Shown: positions 36,983 through 46,296 of the stretch, in pieces
Position numbering within the stretch: the first letter of the stretch is position 1
How the letters are laid out: each line of letters begins with the position of its first letter
Assembly: GCA_947455645.1 (NCBI GenBank)
Contig: CANGPA010000009.1
Span: 1 to 51,124 of the forward strand
From: Hyphomicrobiales bacterium
GTDB lineage: Bacteria; Pseudomonadota; Alphaproteobacteria; Rhizobiales; Beijerinckiaceae
Reading direction: 5' to 3'
DNA length: 51,124 nt
Notes under the pieces: model-generated
Databases searched by the model: none
What the model was told of the DNA's origin: nothing
Seen by the model: the letters and a program-made list of their open reading frames with translations, nothing else
Made by a program: the position numbers and the translations under genes

Positions 36983-37027
36983 CCCTCATCCTGAGGAGCA
37001 TCGCATTAGCGATGCGTCTCGAAGGAC
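36983..37027 (+). repeat. Dispersed intergenic repeat unit C
   Basis: CCCTCATCCTGAGGAGC, ATCGCATTAGCGATGCG and TCTCGAAGGAC form one unit of the same family as the repeats at 11635-11733. The middle ATCGCATTAGCGAT is itself a small hairpin. It is preceded by TAGGCAATCGGCAAAAAA (36962-36979). Confidence 0.8.
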
Positions 37028-37078
37028 AGGAGAGCGAATAGTGAATAGTGATTAGGCAATCGGCAAAAAAAATAAAGT

Positions 37079-37123
37079 CCTCATCCTGAAGAGCATCGCG
37101 TTAGCGATGCGTCTCGAAGGACG
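37079..37123 (+). repeat. Dispersed intergenic repeat unit D
   Basis: CCTCATCCTGAAGAGC, ATCGCGTTAGCGATGCG and TCTCGAAGGACG closely match unit C in the same orientation. It is again preceded by TAGGCAATCGGCAAAAAA (37053-37070), so the flank was duplicated together with the unit. Confidence 0.8.
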
Positions 37124-37136
37124 TTGTTCTTTAATC

Positions 37137-37210
37137 GTCATGACCGGGCTTGTCCCGGTCATCCACGACTTACTGGAAAATAATTGAGTTACGTCTCAAG
37201 TCGTGGATGG
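37137..37210. repeat. Palindromic repeat with nested hairpins
   Basis: An inner hairpin TGACCGGGCTTGTCCCGGTCA is followed by CATCCACGACTT (37160-37171), whose reverse complement AAGTCGTGGATG appears at 37198-37209. A/T-rich bases lie between. CCGGGCTTGTCCCGG plus CATCCACG elements are also common intergenic repeats in related bacteria. It is distinct from units A-D. Confidence 0.75.
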
Positions 37211-37283
37211 CAGGCAAATACTCTCAAAGAAAAAAGATTGGCCTGTCGTGACGGCTGAAGGAATGAGTCCTCGTGACGACTTC

Positions 37284-37340
<57 letters not shown>

Positions 37341-37494
37341 CTATTCCCCACTGCCTTCATCACCCATCACAACACCCGTCCAGCATATCTCATCACCCCT
37401 TTTTCTTACCGCAACACCCTCATTCACGCCTTGATGGATTAATCCTCGACACGGGGCCTCCCCGCCGGGCGAATCCGGGGTTAGAGTTGCATTT

Positions 37495-38946
37495 ATGAGT
37501 GACACACCCGCCTCCAATCTCGCCGAATGGTCCGTTTCCGAGCTCTCCGGCGCCCTCAAACGCATGATCGAGGGCGAATTTGGCCATGTCCGCATCCGCG
37601 GCGAGGTCTCGGGCTATCGCGGGCCGCATGCCTCCGGCCATGTCTATTTCGCCATCAAGGATGAAACCGCCAAAATCGATGCGGTGATCTGGAAAGGCGT
37701 GTTCGGGCGGCTGCGCCACAAGCCCGAAGAGGGCTTGGAAGTCATTGTTACGGGCAAAATCACCTCTTATCCGCTCAAATCAAGCTACCAGATCGTCATT
37801 GACGGGCTTGAACCCGCCGGCGTCGGCGCTTTGCTGGCGCAACTCGATGAGCGGCGCAAAAGGCTCGAGGCCGAGGGCCTGTTTGATCCGGCAAGAAAGC
37901 AAATTCTCCCTTATTTACCGCGGGTTATCGGTGTCATTACCTCTCCTACGGGGGCTGTGATCCGCGACATTCTCCACCGCTTGGAGGATCGGTTCCCGCG
38001 CCCCGTGCTGGTCTGGCCGGTCAAGGTGCAGGGTGAGGGAAGCGCGGCCGAGATTGCCAATGCCATCAAAGGCTTCAATGACTTACCCGAAGACGGGCCA
38101 ATCCCCCGCCCCGATCTGCTGATCGTCGCCCGCGGTGGCGGTTCGCTCGAGGATTTGTGGAGTTTTAACGAGGAAATCGTCGTTCGGGCGGCGGCAGAGA
38201 GCTTTATCCCGCTGATTGCGGCGGTAGGCCACGAAACCGATACAACGCTCATCGATTTCGCCGCCGATTTACGCGCCCCCACCCCCACGGGCGCTGCCGA
38301 AATGGCAGTGCCTGTTCGCCTCGAACTCCTTGGAACGGCTCAGGATTTGGGCCGGCGCCTGCGCCAATCCATGGGCCGTCTCAGCGAGCGCCGTAAGGCC
38401 GATCTGCGCGCGGTTGTGCGCGCTTTGCCCGCGCTTGACAGTCTGGTGGCCATCCCCCGCCAAAGGCTTGATTTGGCCACCACGCGGCTCGGTCGCGGCC
38501 TCGAGCGCAACGCCGCCCGTCACGGCAATAGCCTCACAGAGGCCTCCAGAAGGCTCCTGAGGCTTTCCCCGCAAGCACGGCTGTCTGCGCTCGCCGCCCG
38601 CATCAAAGGGCTCTCTGACCGGCTTTCTGCGGCACAGGGCGCAAGCCTGCGGGCTGAGCGACAGGCCATCATCCGCAACCAAGAAATTCTCACCGCGCTT
38701 GCCGAGCGCGCCCGCATCGGGCTTGAGCGGGCACTGGAGCGGCGCAACACCCGTCTCCACAGTCTCAGCCAGCTCTTGAAAAGCCTGTCCTATCAAGGGG
38801 TTTTGGAACGTGGCTATGCGCTCGTGCTCGACCCGTCCGGCACCCCTCTGCGCTCGGTCAAAGCAGTGCAAAAAGGGGACGCCCTCACACTGCGCTTCGC
38901 CGATGGGGCGATCAGGGCGATTGCAGACGAAAAATCAAAAGGGTAA
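37495..38946 (+). CDS. xseA: Exodeoxyribonuclease VII large subunit
   Basis: XseA is the nuclease subunit of exonuclease VII, which degrades single-stranded DNA together with XseB. The 483 aa protein has an N-terminal OB-fold ([37 protein letters not shown]). The catalytic domain contains [45 protein letters not shown] and [29 protein letters not shown] long Arg-rich helical region (about 280-430) and a C-terminal segment with [19 protein letters not shown] follow. The xseB gene is not in the window. The repeat region lies just upstream. Confidence 0.97.
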   Translation: MSDTPASNLAEWSVSELSGALKRMIEGEFGHVRIRGEVSGYRGPHASGHVYFAIKDETAKIDAVIWKGVFGRLRHKPEEGLEVIVTGKITSYPLKSSYQIVIDGLEPAGVGALLAQLDERRKRLEAEGLFDPARKQILPYLPRVIGVITSPTGAVIRDILHRLEDRFPRPVLVWPVKVQGEGSAAEIANAIKGFNDLPEDGPIPRPDLLIVARGGGSLEDLWSFNEEIVVRAAAESFIPLIAAVGHETDTTLIDFAADLRAPTPTGAAEMAVPVRLELLGTAQDLGRRLRQSMGRLSERRKADLRAVVRALPALDSLVAIPRQRLDLATTRLGRGLERNAARHGNSLTEASRRLLRLSPQARLSALAARIKGLSDRLSAAQGASLRAERQAIIRNQEILTALAERARIGLERALERRNTRLHSLSQLLKSLSYQGVLERGYALVLDPSGTPLRSVKAVQKGDALTLRFADGAIRAIADEKSKG

Positions 38947-38958
38947 GAAAAACGCATC

Positions 38959-39180
38959 ATGTTGACCCGCCTCGACCCTAAGATTTCCCGTGACGAAGCC
39001 CTGATCGAGTTCCTCGATGGGGATTTTCGCGTCATTAAACCGGGGAAATTTGTTCGCTGCGCGGTCACGGGCGAACCAATTCTGCTCGATGACCTCCGTT
39101 ATTGGAGCGTCGCGAAGCAGGAAGCCTATTCCAGCCGCGATGCGGTGCTGGTGTCTCTTGGCGCAAAAGAGAAGATTTAA
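38959..39180 (+). CDS. DUF2093 family protein
   Basis: This is a small 73 aa protein with the DUF2093 core DFRVIKPGKFVRCAVTGEPILLDDLRYWSVAKQEAYSSRDAVLVSL. It carries one Cys and no membrane helix. The family is nearly confined to alphaproteobacteria and has no known function. It starts 12 bases after xseA, so it is probably cotranscribed, and its stop lies 10 bases from the convergent lpxK stop. The same xseA-DUF2093-lpxK order is common among relatives. Confidence 0.92.
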   Translation: MLTRLDPKISRDEALIEFLDGDFRVIKPGKFVRCAVTGEPILLDDLRYWSVAKQEAYSSRDAVLVSLGAKEKI

Positions 39181-39190
39181 GACTTAAAAA

Positions 39191-40165
39191 TCAGGAAAAT
39201 AGGCTTTTGAGCCGCTTTTTAAGCTGATTTTCGTCAGAAATTGCAAGTCTTACCGGTAAGACCTCAATACGATCGGCCCTGTCTGGCGCGCAGGCAACCA
39301 TCCGCACAAAATCCTTCTCGGTGGTCACGGGTATGGCCTTCAGACGTGCGGCATCCGCCAAAACCTGATCAAATTCAGCCCTTGAAAAGGGATGATGATC
39401 CGGAAAAGCGCGTTTTCCGACAAGTTTTGCACCAAGCTCAACAAGGCTCGCTTCGAATTTTTGCGGTCGCCCGATGCCACTCACCGCGAAAACGCGTTCT
39501 CCTCGAAGCAGCTCCGCGATGGTGGGGTCAGGCACAAGACGCGCTTGGAAGAGGCGCTCCGCGAAGGTTTTCTTGATTGTTTCGGGCGCTAAGCCGCCAA
39601 TACTCACGCAAAAATCGACTTTTTCGGCCTGATCGGCAAAAGGCGCACGCAAAGGTCCAGCCGGAATGCATAATTCATTGCCAAGGCCTTGGCCCGAATC
39701 CACCACGGCCAGCGTCAAATCCTTGAACAAAGACGGATTTTGCATGCCGTCATCCATGATAATCACGTCACCATGCTTTGCCGCCAGCAGTGCTCCAGCC
39801 GCCCGATCCCGCGCAATCACAACTGGGGCGAAGCGGACAAGCAAAAGCGGCTCATCACCCACGTCATCGGGTCCGTGCCTGACAGAATCGACCAAAACCG
39901 GGCCTTTCAACGCCCCGCCATGGCCTCGGCTCAAAAAAACGGGGCGATGCCCCTCCGCCTTCAAAATTTCGGCGAGTTTCAACGCGAGCGGGGTCTTTCC
40001 CGCGCCGCCGGCGACAAAATTGCCGACGCAAATCACAGGGCACGGCGCCTTTAGGCCGGCTTTCACCATGCGGGAGGCGGCAACTCCACCATAAATCTTC
40101 GCGAGTGGCGCGAGACTACGGGCAAGGAATCCTGGCTTTTCCCACCAGAAATCCGGCGCGCGCAT
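39191..40165 (-). CDS. lpxK: Tetraacyldisaccharide 4'-kinase
   Basis: LpxK phosphorylates the 4' position of the lipid A disaccharide at the inner membrane. The 324 aa protein has an N-terminal amphipathic/membrane helix (RAPDFWWEKPGFLARSLAPLAKIYG). Its P-loop is CVGNFVAGGAGKTPLALKLAE, with GGAGKTP where GGTGKTP is commoner. VFLSRGHGG, DVGDEPLLLVRFAPVVIARDR and IIMDDGMQNPSLFKDLTLAVVD are family motifs. The ATG overlaps the waaA stop by one base (TGATG), indicating coupled translation in the lipid A operon. Confidence 0.96.
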   Translation of the reverse strand: MRAPDFWWEKPGFLARSLAPLAKIYGGVAASRMVKAGLKAPCPVICVGNFVAGGAGKTPLALKLAEILKAEGHRPVFLSRGHGGALKGPVLVDSVRHGPDDVGDEPLLLVRFAPVVIARDRAAGALLAAKHGDVIIMDDGMQNPSLFKDLTLAVVDSGQGLGNELCIPAGPLRAPFADQAEKVDFCVSIGGLAPETIKKTFAERLFQARLVPDPTIAELLRGERVFAVSGIGRPQKFEASLVELGAKLVGKRAFPDHHPFSRAEFDQVLADAARLKAIPVTTEKDFVRMVACAPDRADRIEVLPVRLAISDENQLKKRLKSLFS

Positions 40166-41457
40166 CAGGCCCGGCTCCCCAAATGCATTTTCAACAAATA
40201 GGGTGCAATTTCAGCCATGGTTCGATCAAGAGCCCCACCAATCGCAGCAAGCGCCGCTTCACCACGCTTGGCCAGTGCTTCGACCTCTTCGGGGTCCTGA
40301 AACAGCGCATCAAGACATCGGATCAGCGTGTCCGCATCGGACACAGGGAGCGCCCCTTCCGCTTGGTCAAGTAACGCATAAACCTCGGTAAAATTATGGA
40401 CATAAGGCCCATGAAGCAGTGCGGCGCCCAGTTTTGCTGGCTCAATCGGATTTTGCCCACCATGGGGGATCAAAGATCCACCCAAAAATACAATCGGCGC
40501 TGCCCGATAAAACAGCCCCATTTCGCCAATCGTATCAGCAACATAAACGTCCGTTGCGCCATCCGGTTGTAATCCGAGCGACCGTTGCGAGGCGCGCAAT
40601 CCGGCCCGTGCAACGAGTGCGGAAATCTCACGACCGCGTTCAGGGTGACGGGGCGCAATAATGGTCAAAAGATCAGGATAACGGCTCAATAAGGTCCGAT
40701 GCGCCTCAATAATCAGTGTTTCTTCACCCGGATGCGTCGAGGCGGCGAGCCAAACCGGCCGTGCGCCCATGAGATCCTGAATACCTGAAACCATCATGGG
40801 CGAAGCCGGCGGGGGAACAGAATCAAACTTCAAATTACCCGTGACAGTGACGCGCGGCGCCCCAAGACGCACCAACCGCTCGGCATCGGCCTGGGTTTGC
40901 GCCAGACAAAGATCAAATTGCGCAAAGAGATAGCGTGCGAAAGACCGCATTTTATTCCAGCGCCGGAAACTACGATCAGACATGCGCCCATTCACAAGAA
41001 CCAGCGGAATATCGCGTCGAAATGACTCGCAAATCATATTCGGCCAGATTTCGGATTCAGCAAAAATGGCGAGATCCGGCCGCCAATGGTCGAGAAACCG
41101 CGTCACATAATGCGGAACATCAAGCGGCATATATTGATGGGTCGAACCTTCGGGTAAACGCCGGGCAAGAACCTGCGCAGAAGTCACAGTGCCCGATGTG
41201 ACAATGACAGAATAGCCTTGTGCGGCAAGCACTTCAACAATTGGAAGCAGAGACAGACTTTCGCCAACACTGGCACCATGAACCCAAACGAGCGGTCCGG
41301 CAGGGCGACTGCGCGTTGCCTCGCCACGGCGTTCGCCCAGACGAGTCCGGTCTTCTTTGTGGCGCCGGGAGCGTTCAAAAAGCAGCGCATGTGCGAATGG
41401 CCTTATGCCATCCGTCAACCTCCGATAAAGGCGATAACTTAGCGGTTCCCGCATCAT
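40165..41457 (-). CDS. waaA: 3-deoxy-D-manno-octulosonic acid transferase (Kdo transferase)
   Basis: WaaA transfers Kdo from CMP-Kdo to lipid A precursors at the inner membrane. The 430 aa protein is a GT30-type enzyme with the N-terminal VWVHGASVGESLSLLPIVEVL (catalytic Glu in VGE). PLDVPHYVTRFLDHWRPDLAIFAESEIWPNMI follows. The C-terminal donor site holds LGGSLIPHGGQNPIEPAKLGAALLHGPYVHNF. KdsB, which makes its substrate, is encoded at 12.6 kb. Its ATG overlaps the stop of the DUF374 gene by four bases, so the whole minus-strand set behaves as one operon. Confidence 0.96.
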   Translation of the reverse strand: MMREPLSYRLYRRLTDGIRPFAHALLFERSRRHKEDRTRLGERRGEATRSRPAGPLVWVHGASVGESLSLLPIVEVLAAQGYSVIVTSGTVTSAQVLARRLPEGSTHQYMPLDVPHYVTRFLDHWRPDLAIFAESEIWPNMICESFRRDIPLVLVNGRMSDRSFRRWNKMRSFARYLFAQFDLCLAQTQADAERLVRLGAPRVTVTGNLKFDSVPPPASPMMVSGIQDLMGARPVWLAASTHPGEETLIIEAHRTLLSRYPDLLTIIAPRHPERGREISALVARAGLRASQRSLGLQPDGATDVYVADTIGEMGLFYRAAPIVFLGGSLIPHGGQNPIEPAKLGAALLHGPYVHNFTEVYALLDQAEGALPVSDADTLIRCLDALFQDPEEVEALAKRGEAALAAIGGALDRTMAEIAPYLLKMHLGSRA

Positions 41458-42173
41458 AATCGATTGGCTCGCAGGGAAGCCCCCGGATCAACGGTTCCCA
41501 GATGCCCATAGGCGGCATCATGCAGCGAATCGAGCGAACTCTCGAGTTGATGCCGAACCGCATCTTGGATCGCTTCATCTGCGTTACGATCGATCGCAAT
41601 GGCGTCCCCAATGGCAATGGCACCCCGCCCGAAGGGCAGGCAGATACTGGTACGGTCCCAGTTTTTAAGATCAATACGATGGGATGTTGCGACACAAATA
41701 GGACGGATCGGGCGCCCTGAAAGTCTGGCAAGGGCGATAATTCCTTGAACAGCAACCCGCGCGACTTTTGGCACATCCGGCGTCATCGCCACGATATGTC
41801 CGCTTTCAAGGGCGCCCAACATGGCACGAAGCCCCGCAGCGCCGCCTTTCTGCTCAATTTTTCTCTGCGTGCCGCCTGAAGCACGAATGGGAGTCATGCC
41901 CATTCTTTCGCACGCTTCCGCAACGACAGCGCCATCCCCATGACGCGTGATCAATACGGCCACATTGGCGCCATCCCACATCGCGAGCGGAATCATAAAA
42001 TTCTGGCCATGCCAGATTGCGCAAATAAAGGGACCTTCGTCTTTAAGAACGTCGACAATACCCGGTTGAAGCCACTCAAACCGTGTCGTGGCACGGACAA
42101 GCTTGAGATAGCCCGCCAAAATTGCGCCAATTGCAGCCTGAACGCGCGGATAGCGGGCAATGGTTTTCAACAT
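41454..42173 (-). CDS. Lysophospholipid acyltransferase family protein (DUF374)
   Basis: A 239 aa membrane-associated protein of the DUF374 group in the lysophospholipid acyltransferase superfamily. ICAIWHGQNFMIPLAMW holds a catalytic-type His, and FIC-like features precede it. VLITRHGDGAVVAEACERMGMTPIRASGGTQRKIEQKGGAAGLRAML and AMTPDVPKVARVAVQGIIALARLSGRPI are family signatures. In Hyphomicrobiales it sits next to waaA. A role in acylating lipid A or a related lipid is likely but not shown by sequence. Confidence 0.9.
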   Translation of the reverse strand: MLKTIARYPRVQAAIGAILAGYLKLVRATTRFEWLQPGIVDVLKDEGPFICAIWHGQNFMIPLAMWDGANVAVLITRHGDGAVVAEACERMGMTPIRASGGTQRKIEQKGGAAGLRAMLGALESGHIVAMTPDVPKVARVAVQGIIALARLSGRPIRPICVATSHRIDLKNWDRTSICLPFGRGAIAIGDAIAIDRNADEAIQDAVRHQLESSLDSLHDAAYGHLGTVDPGASLRANRL

Positions 42174-42200
42174 GAGGGATAATAAAACCGATGATCAGTG

Positions 42201-42455
42201 CTAATCGCGCTTAGCCGCAAGCGGATCAAGCAGGCGGTGAAGATGCACGACAAAATAGCGCATATGAGCATTGTCAACCGTTGCCTGTGCTTTCGCCTTC
42301 CATGCCGCGTGTGCCGTGGCATAATTTGGGAAAATTCCAACAATGTCGAGTTTTGCGAGATCGGTGAAGGTCACGTGATCAAGATCAACGAGTTCGCCCC
42401 CAAAAACGAGATGCAGCAATTGTTGGCCGGAAGAAGCGTTAGCGTCAGAGGACAT
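42201..42455 (-). CDS. DUF4170 family protein
   Basis: A small 84 aa protein with the DUF4170 pattern: LLHLVFGGELVDLDHVTFTDLAKLDIVGIFPNYATAHAAWKAKAQATVDNAHMRYFVVHLHRLLDP. No membrane segment or catalytic motif is visible. It is the first gene of the minus-strand run DUF4170-DUF374-waaA-lpxK, 27 bases before the DUF374 gene. Its conserved placement suggests a link to LPS assembly, as inference only. Confidence 0.92.
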   Translation of the reverse strand: MSSDANASSGQQLLHLVFGGELVDLDHVTFTDLAKLDIVGIFPNYATAHAAWKAKAQATVDNAHMRYFVVHLHRLLDPLAAKRD

Positions 42456-42514
42456 GGATCTCTATTCCATTTCAGGTCGTAATCTTCAAAACGTCATAGT
42501 TTGACGCCCCCGGG

Positions 42515-43471
42515 CTAACCCAGAAGCCCCGGCACGACATGCCGCACCGCAGCATCAAGCGCAAGTCCCGCAAAAAGAATGAGACCTGCGTTTCGGTTCG
42601 ATTGGAAAAGCTTTAACGCCAAAGCCCCATCATCGAGCCGGATTTTGACAATTTGATTGAAAAGATGGGCAGAAAACGCGGCAACAGCCCCGTAGGCCAC
42701 CCACCCCGAACCAGCCGTGATTATTGCGCCAAAAGCCAAAAAAACAGCAGTTCCGTATAAAACTCCCACAGCTAAAGGCGTTTTTGACCCAAAAAGTAAG
42801 GCGGTTGAACGAATACCCGCAATCGCATCATCCTCGATATCCTGCACGGCATAGATCGTATCATAGCCCATCGTCCAAGCGACGGCGGCGCCATACAACC
42901 AGACTGCAGGCGCGGCGACAGAGCCCTCGGCGGCGGCCCATCCCATCAACGCGCCCCAAGAAAAGGCAAGGCCGAGCACGGCCTGCGGCCATGATGTGAT
43001 GCGCTTCATGAAGGGATAAATGAGCACCGGGAGCATCGAAAGAAAGCCGAGTCCGATGGCAAAATGGTTAAATGTCAACAGCACCAGTAGCCCAATGAGA
43101 CATTGGAAAGCGCAAAAAAGCGCTGCTGACCCGCCACTCACTTGCCCCGAAGCAATCGGACGATCCCGTGTTCGAGCTACTCTTGCATCAAGATCGCGGT
43201 CCATAAGATCATTATAGGTCGAACCTGCCCCCCGCATCGCGACCGCCCCAATCCAAAACAGGGCGCAATCAATCAGGTTCGGGAATGGTTTGCCCGTAGC
43301 ACCCGCGACCAGCGCCGCTGACCACCAACAAGGCAAAAGCAGCAACCACCACCCAATAGGACGATCGATGCGCGCCAAACGGAGATAGGGGGCAGCCCAA
43401 CGCGGAGCGATGGAATCAACCCAGTTCCCGCGTTTTGCGTCAGGAACAGATCGACTAACGCGCACCACCAT
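42515..43471 (-). CDS. ubiA: 4-hydroxybenzoate octaprenyltransferase
   Basis: UbiA attaches the polyprenyl tail to 4-hydroxybenzoate in ubiquinone synthesis. The 318 aa protein has the first Asp-rich motif in GAGSTYNDLMDRDLDARVARTRDRPIASG. The second is GYDTIYAVQDIEDDAIAGIRSTALLFG. It has about eight to nine membrane helices, starting with LARIDRPIGWWLLLLPCWWSAAL. The ATG at 43471 lies only three bases after the stop of an unknown secreted-protein gene on the same strand, so the two are almost certainly cotranscribed. Confidence 0.96.
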   Translation of the reverse strand: MVVRVSRSVPDAKRGNWVDSIAPRWAAPYLRLARIDRPIGWWLLLLPCWWSAALVAGATGKPFPNLIDCALFWIGAVAMRGAGSTYNDLMDRDLDARVARTRDRPIASGQVSGGSAALFCAFQCLIGLLVLLTFNHFAIGLGFLSMLPVLIYPFMKRITSWPQAVLGLAFSWGALMGWAAAEGSVAAPAVWLYGAAVAWTMGYDTIYAVQDIEDDAIAGIRSTALLFGSKTPLAVGVLYGTAVFLAFGAIITAGSGWVAYGAVAAFSAHLFNQIVKIRLDDGALALKLFQSNRNAGLILFAGLALDAAVRHVVPGLLG

Positions 43472-43474
43472 TAC

Positions 43475-43924
43475 TTAGAGAGCGCCTTGCGGTAATTTTG
43501 TTTGGCCGCCCAAAATATCATCAGTGCCACCAAATGGCTTCGGGCTACCGCCGCCATTTTTCTGGGCCTTTTTCATGTCTTCGGCCGCCTTACAGGAAAT
43601 CTGTCTGGCTTTATTGATTTCGGTTTGTTGGGTTTTCAGACTGCCTGCAAGATCCTCAGGCGCGCGGCACCACGCGCCATCCCTTTCAATGGCAGAGACA
43701 GCCGAAACGTTGAATTTTGAAAGGCGGGTAAAAGCCGCACAAGCTTCATCTGCAGTGGGCTTTTTTTGTTTGTAGGCCTGCACTTGTTGAATGAGCTGCA
43801 TGCGATCATTCAGAATTTTACCTAGCACCTGGCAAGGGTCGTCAGCCGAATAGGCCGCAAATGGAAAGGCAATACCCATAAAAAGGCATGAAATGGTCGA
43901 AATTGTGCCGCTGGCCTTCTGCAT
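43475..43924 (-). CDS. Unknown exported four-cysteine protein upstream of ubiA
   Basis: I do not recognise this family. From the ATG at 43924 (GAGAG upstream; a TTG four codons earlier is possible) the product is 149 aa with a signal peptide ending near AAYSADDP. The mature part is mostly helical and charged, with four Cys (DPCQ, DEACA, AWCR, ISCK) that could form two disulfides. The C-terminal tail is Gly/Pro-rich. It ends three bases before the ubiA start. A periplasmic role is likely; a link to ubiquinone is only positional. Confidence 0.85.
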   Translation of the reverse strand: MQKASGTISTISCLFMGIAFPFAAYSADDPCQVLGKILNDRMQLIQQVQAYKQKKPTADEACAAFTRLSKFNVSAVSAIERDGAWCRAPEDLAGSLKTQQTEINKARQISCKAAEDMKKAQKNGGGSPKPFGGTDDILGGQTKLPQGAL

Positions 43925-44085
43925 TCTCACTCTCAAGCTAAAGGGCGGGATCTCAAAATCGATGAGAACCCGACTACCAGTTTCGTCTTCAATTGATCAA
44001 TCTATGGCTTATAAACCCTTTACAGGAACTTTATGGCGACGGTATGGCCCCTGGCTGACCCAATTTTTGATTTCGGGAGCGTTAT

Positions 44086-44826
44086 GTGCCGTCTTACGAC
44101 TTTAGGACCCCGCGCTTATACGTCGAAGAGGCGCTTGAATCCAATCGACAGCTGACCTTAAACAAGGATCAGGCCCATTACCTGATTAATGTCTTACGCC
44201 TTGATCCGGGCGATTCTGTGCTGATCTTTAACGGTCGGGACGGGGAATGGCTTGCAACGCGAGCTCAATCATCTCGAAAATCAGCCATTCTCGACCTTAT
44301 CGAGCAAACGCGTACCCAACCTCAACGGGGATCAATCCAGTTTCTTTTTGCCCCGCTAAAGCACGCACGCCTTGATTATTTGATCCAGAAAGCGGTCGAA
44401 ATGGGGGTAGATCGAATTCGCCCCGTAATCACAAAACACACACAGGTCACGAGGCTAAATCTCGACCGGATGCGCGCCAACATCATCGAAGCGTCCGAAC
44501 AATGTGGCATATTGACGGTTCCCGAACTTCTGCCCGAATTGCGTCTGGAAGAACTTCTCGCATCTTGGAAAGCGTCGGAGACTTTGATCTTCTGCGACGA
44601 AAGGGCTGCCAATCAAGATCCGGTCGCAAACTTGCAAAAAACGAAAAATGGCTCCGTAGCGGTGCTGATTGGGCCGGAAGGCGGCTTTTCAGATCAAGAA
44701 CGAGAAAAACTATCTGAAATTCAATCAGTTATTCGATTGTCTCTGGGTCCTCGGATCCTTCGGGCGGATACGGCTGCAGTCGCCGCACTTGCGCTTGTGC
44801 AAGCGACAATCGGTGACTGGTGCTAA
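44086..44826 (+). CDS. rsmE: 16S rRNA (uracil(1498)-N(3))-methyltransferase
   Basis: RsmE methylates U1498 of 16S rRNA in the 30S subunit. The 246 aa protein has an N-terminal PUA-like domain (PRLYVEEALESNRQLTLNKDQAHYLINVLRLDPGDSVLIFNGRDGEWLA). The SPOUT methyltransferase domain has KHARLDYLIQKAVEMGVDRIRPVITKHTQV. The knot holds VLIGPEGGFSDQERE and SLGPRILRADTAAVAAL. The GTG start has GGGAG upstream. It diverges from the ubiA pair across about 160 bases and precedes gshA by 82 bases. Confidence 0.96.
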   Translation: MPSYDFRTPRLYVEEALESNRQLTLNKDQAHYLINVLRLDPGDSVLIFNGRDGEWLATRAQSSRKSAILDLIEQTRTQPQRGSIQFLFAPLKHARLDYLIQKAVEMGVDRIRPVITKHTQVTRLNLDRMRANIIEASEQCGILTVPELLPELRLEELLASWKASETLIFCDERAANQDPVANLQKTKNGSVAVLIGPEGGFSDQEREKLSEIQSVIRLSLGPRILRADTAAVAALALVQATIGDWC

Positions 44827-44908
44827 AGACAATTGCCACGGCTCGACTTCCCCCCTATTGAGCCTTTCCCTGTCGCCGACCCGGCATAGGCAAGCAATAT
44901 AGGTTTCC

Positions 44909-46282
44909 ATGGCCCGCGATATTTCCGATGAGACCCCAATTGAGAGCCGCGACGAACTGATCGCCTATCTCGAAGCGGGGTCGAAGCCGAGAGACGCGTT
45001 TCGCATCGGCACGGAACACGAAAAATTTCCGTTCCGTCCAAAAACCCATGCGCCTGTACCCTATGAAGGCACCAAAGGAATCGAAGCGCTTTTGCTTTCC
45101 ATGCAGGATCGCACCGGCTGGGACCCGATCCACGACAAAGACAAAATCATCGGCTTGTTCGATCCGAAAGGCGGCGGCGCGATTTCGCTTGAGCCGGGCG
45201 GCCAATTTGAATTGTCAGGCGCGGCGGTCAAATCGTTGCATGAGACAGCCGGCGAACTCGACCAGCATTTGAAAGAAGCTCTCGCGGCAGGCGATGAGCT
45301 TGATATCGCTTTTCTGGGTCTAGGCATGAGTCCGCAATGGACACGCGCTGAGACGCCGACCATGCCGAAAAGCCGTTATGCGATTATGACGCGCTATATG
45401 CCGAAAGTCGGCAAGCTCGGCCTCGACATGATGTATCGCACCTCAACCGTGCAGGTGAATCTCGATTTTGCCTCTGAAGCGGATATGGTTTTGAAACTCA
45501 AAACCTCACTCGCTCTGCAACCAATCGCCACGGCGCTCTTTGCCAATTCGCCTTTCACTGAAGGGCAATTGAATGGTTTCAAATCCATGCGCTCCGCGAT
45601 CTGGCTTGATACGGATCGTGACCGCACGGGCACCATGCCTTTCGCTTTCGAGAGCGGCATGGGCTTTGAGCGTTATGTCGATTGGGCCCTTGATGTACCA
45701 ATGTATTTCTTGAAACGCGGCAACGACTATATCGATGTTGCCGGTACATCCTTCCGCGATTTGATGGCAGGAAAACATCCGGCCGTGCCTGGCGAACGGC
45801 CTATGTTATCCGACTGGGTCAATCATCTCTCGACGATCTTCCCCGAAGTCCGTTTAAAACGCTATCTCGAGATGCGCGGTGCTGACGCCGGCTCCAAGCC
45901 CATGCTCAATGCACTCTCGGCGTTTTGGGTTGGTTTGCTTTATGACCAAACAGCATTGGACGCTGCGTGGGATGTCGCAAAATTATGGACGCTCGAAGAG
46001 CGTGAAATGTTGCGTCGTGAAACACCAAAAGGCGCGCTTGAAACCAGCATTCGCCGGATGAGTGTTTCTGAAATCGCTAAAGAGCTTTTGAAGATTGCCG
46101 AATATGGACTCGAGCGGCGTGCGCTCACCAATACCAAAGGCGATAAAGAGACGCTGTATCTTGAGCCTTTGCGTGACATTCTTGCACGTGGCAAAACACA
46201 AGCCGATGAGCTGATCACTTTGTTCTTGAACGACTGGAAGCGCGACGTCACGCCGGTCTTCGACTATGCGCGCTATCGCTAA
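44909..46282 (+). CDS. gshA: Glutamate-cysteine ligase (plant/alphaproteobacterial type)
   Basis: GshA makes gamma-glutamylcysteine, the first step of glutathione synthesis. The 457 aa protein belongs to the GCS2 class shared by plants and alphaproteobacteria, unlike E. coli GshA. FRIGTEHEKFPF near residue 33 and GGGAISLEPGGQFELSGA near 93 are typical. MPKSRYAIMTRYMPKVGKLGLDMMYRTSTVQVNLDF and DLMAGKHPAVPGERPMLSDWVNHLSTIFPEVRLKRYLEMRGAD follow. The C-terminal half also fits. It follows rsmE on the same strand, a conserved neighbour pair. Confidence 0.97.
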   Translation: MARDISDETPIESRDELIAYLEAGSKPRDAFRIGTEHEKFPFRPKTHAPVPYEGTKGIEALLLSMQDRTGWDPIHDKDKIIGLFDPKGGGAISLEPGGQFELSGAAVKSLHETAGELDQHLKEALAAGDELDIAFLGLGMSPQWTRAETPTMPKSRYAIMTRYMPKVGKLGLDMMYRTSTVQVNLDFASEADMVLKLKTSLALQPIATALFANSPFTEGQLNGFKSMRSAIWLDTDRDRTGTMPFAFESGMGFERYVDWALDVPMYFLKRGNDYIDVAGTSFRDLMAGKHPAVPGERPMLSDWVNHLSTIFPEVRLKRYLEMRGADAGSKPMLNALSAFWVGLLYDQTALDAAWDVAKLWTLEEREMLRRETPKGALETSIRRMSVSEIAKELLKIAEYGLERRALTNTKGDKETLYLEPLRDILARGKTQADELITLFLNDWKRDVTPVFDYARYR

Positions 46283-46296
46283 GAAGGCGTGCTCAA

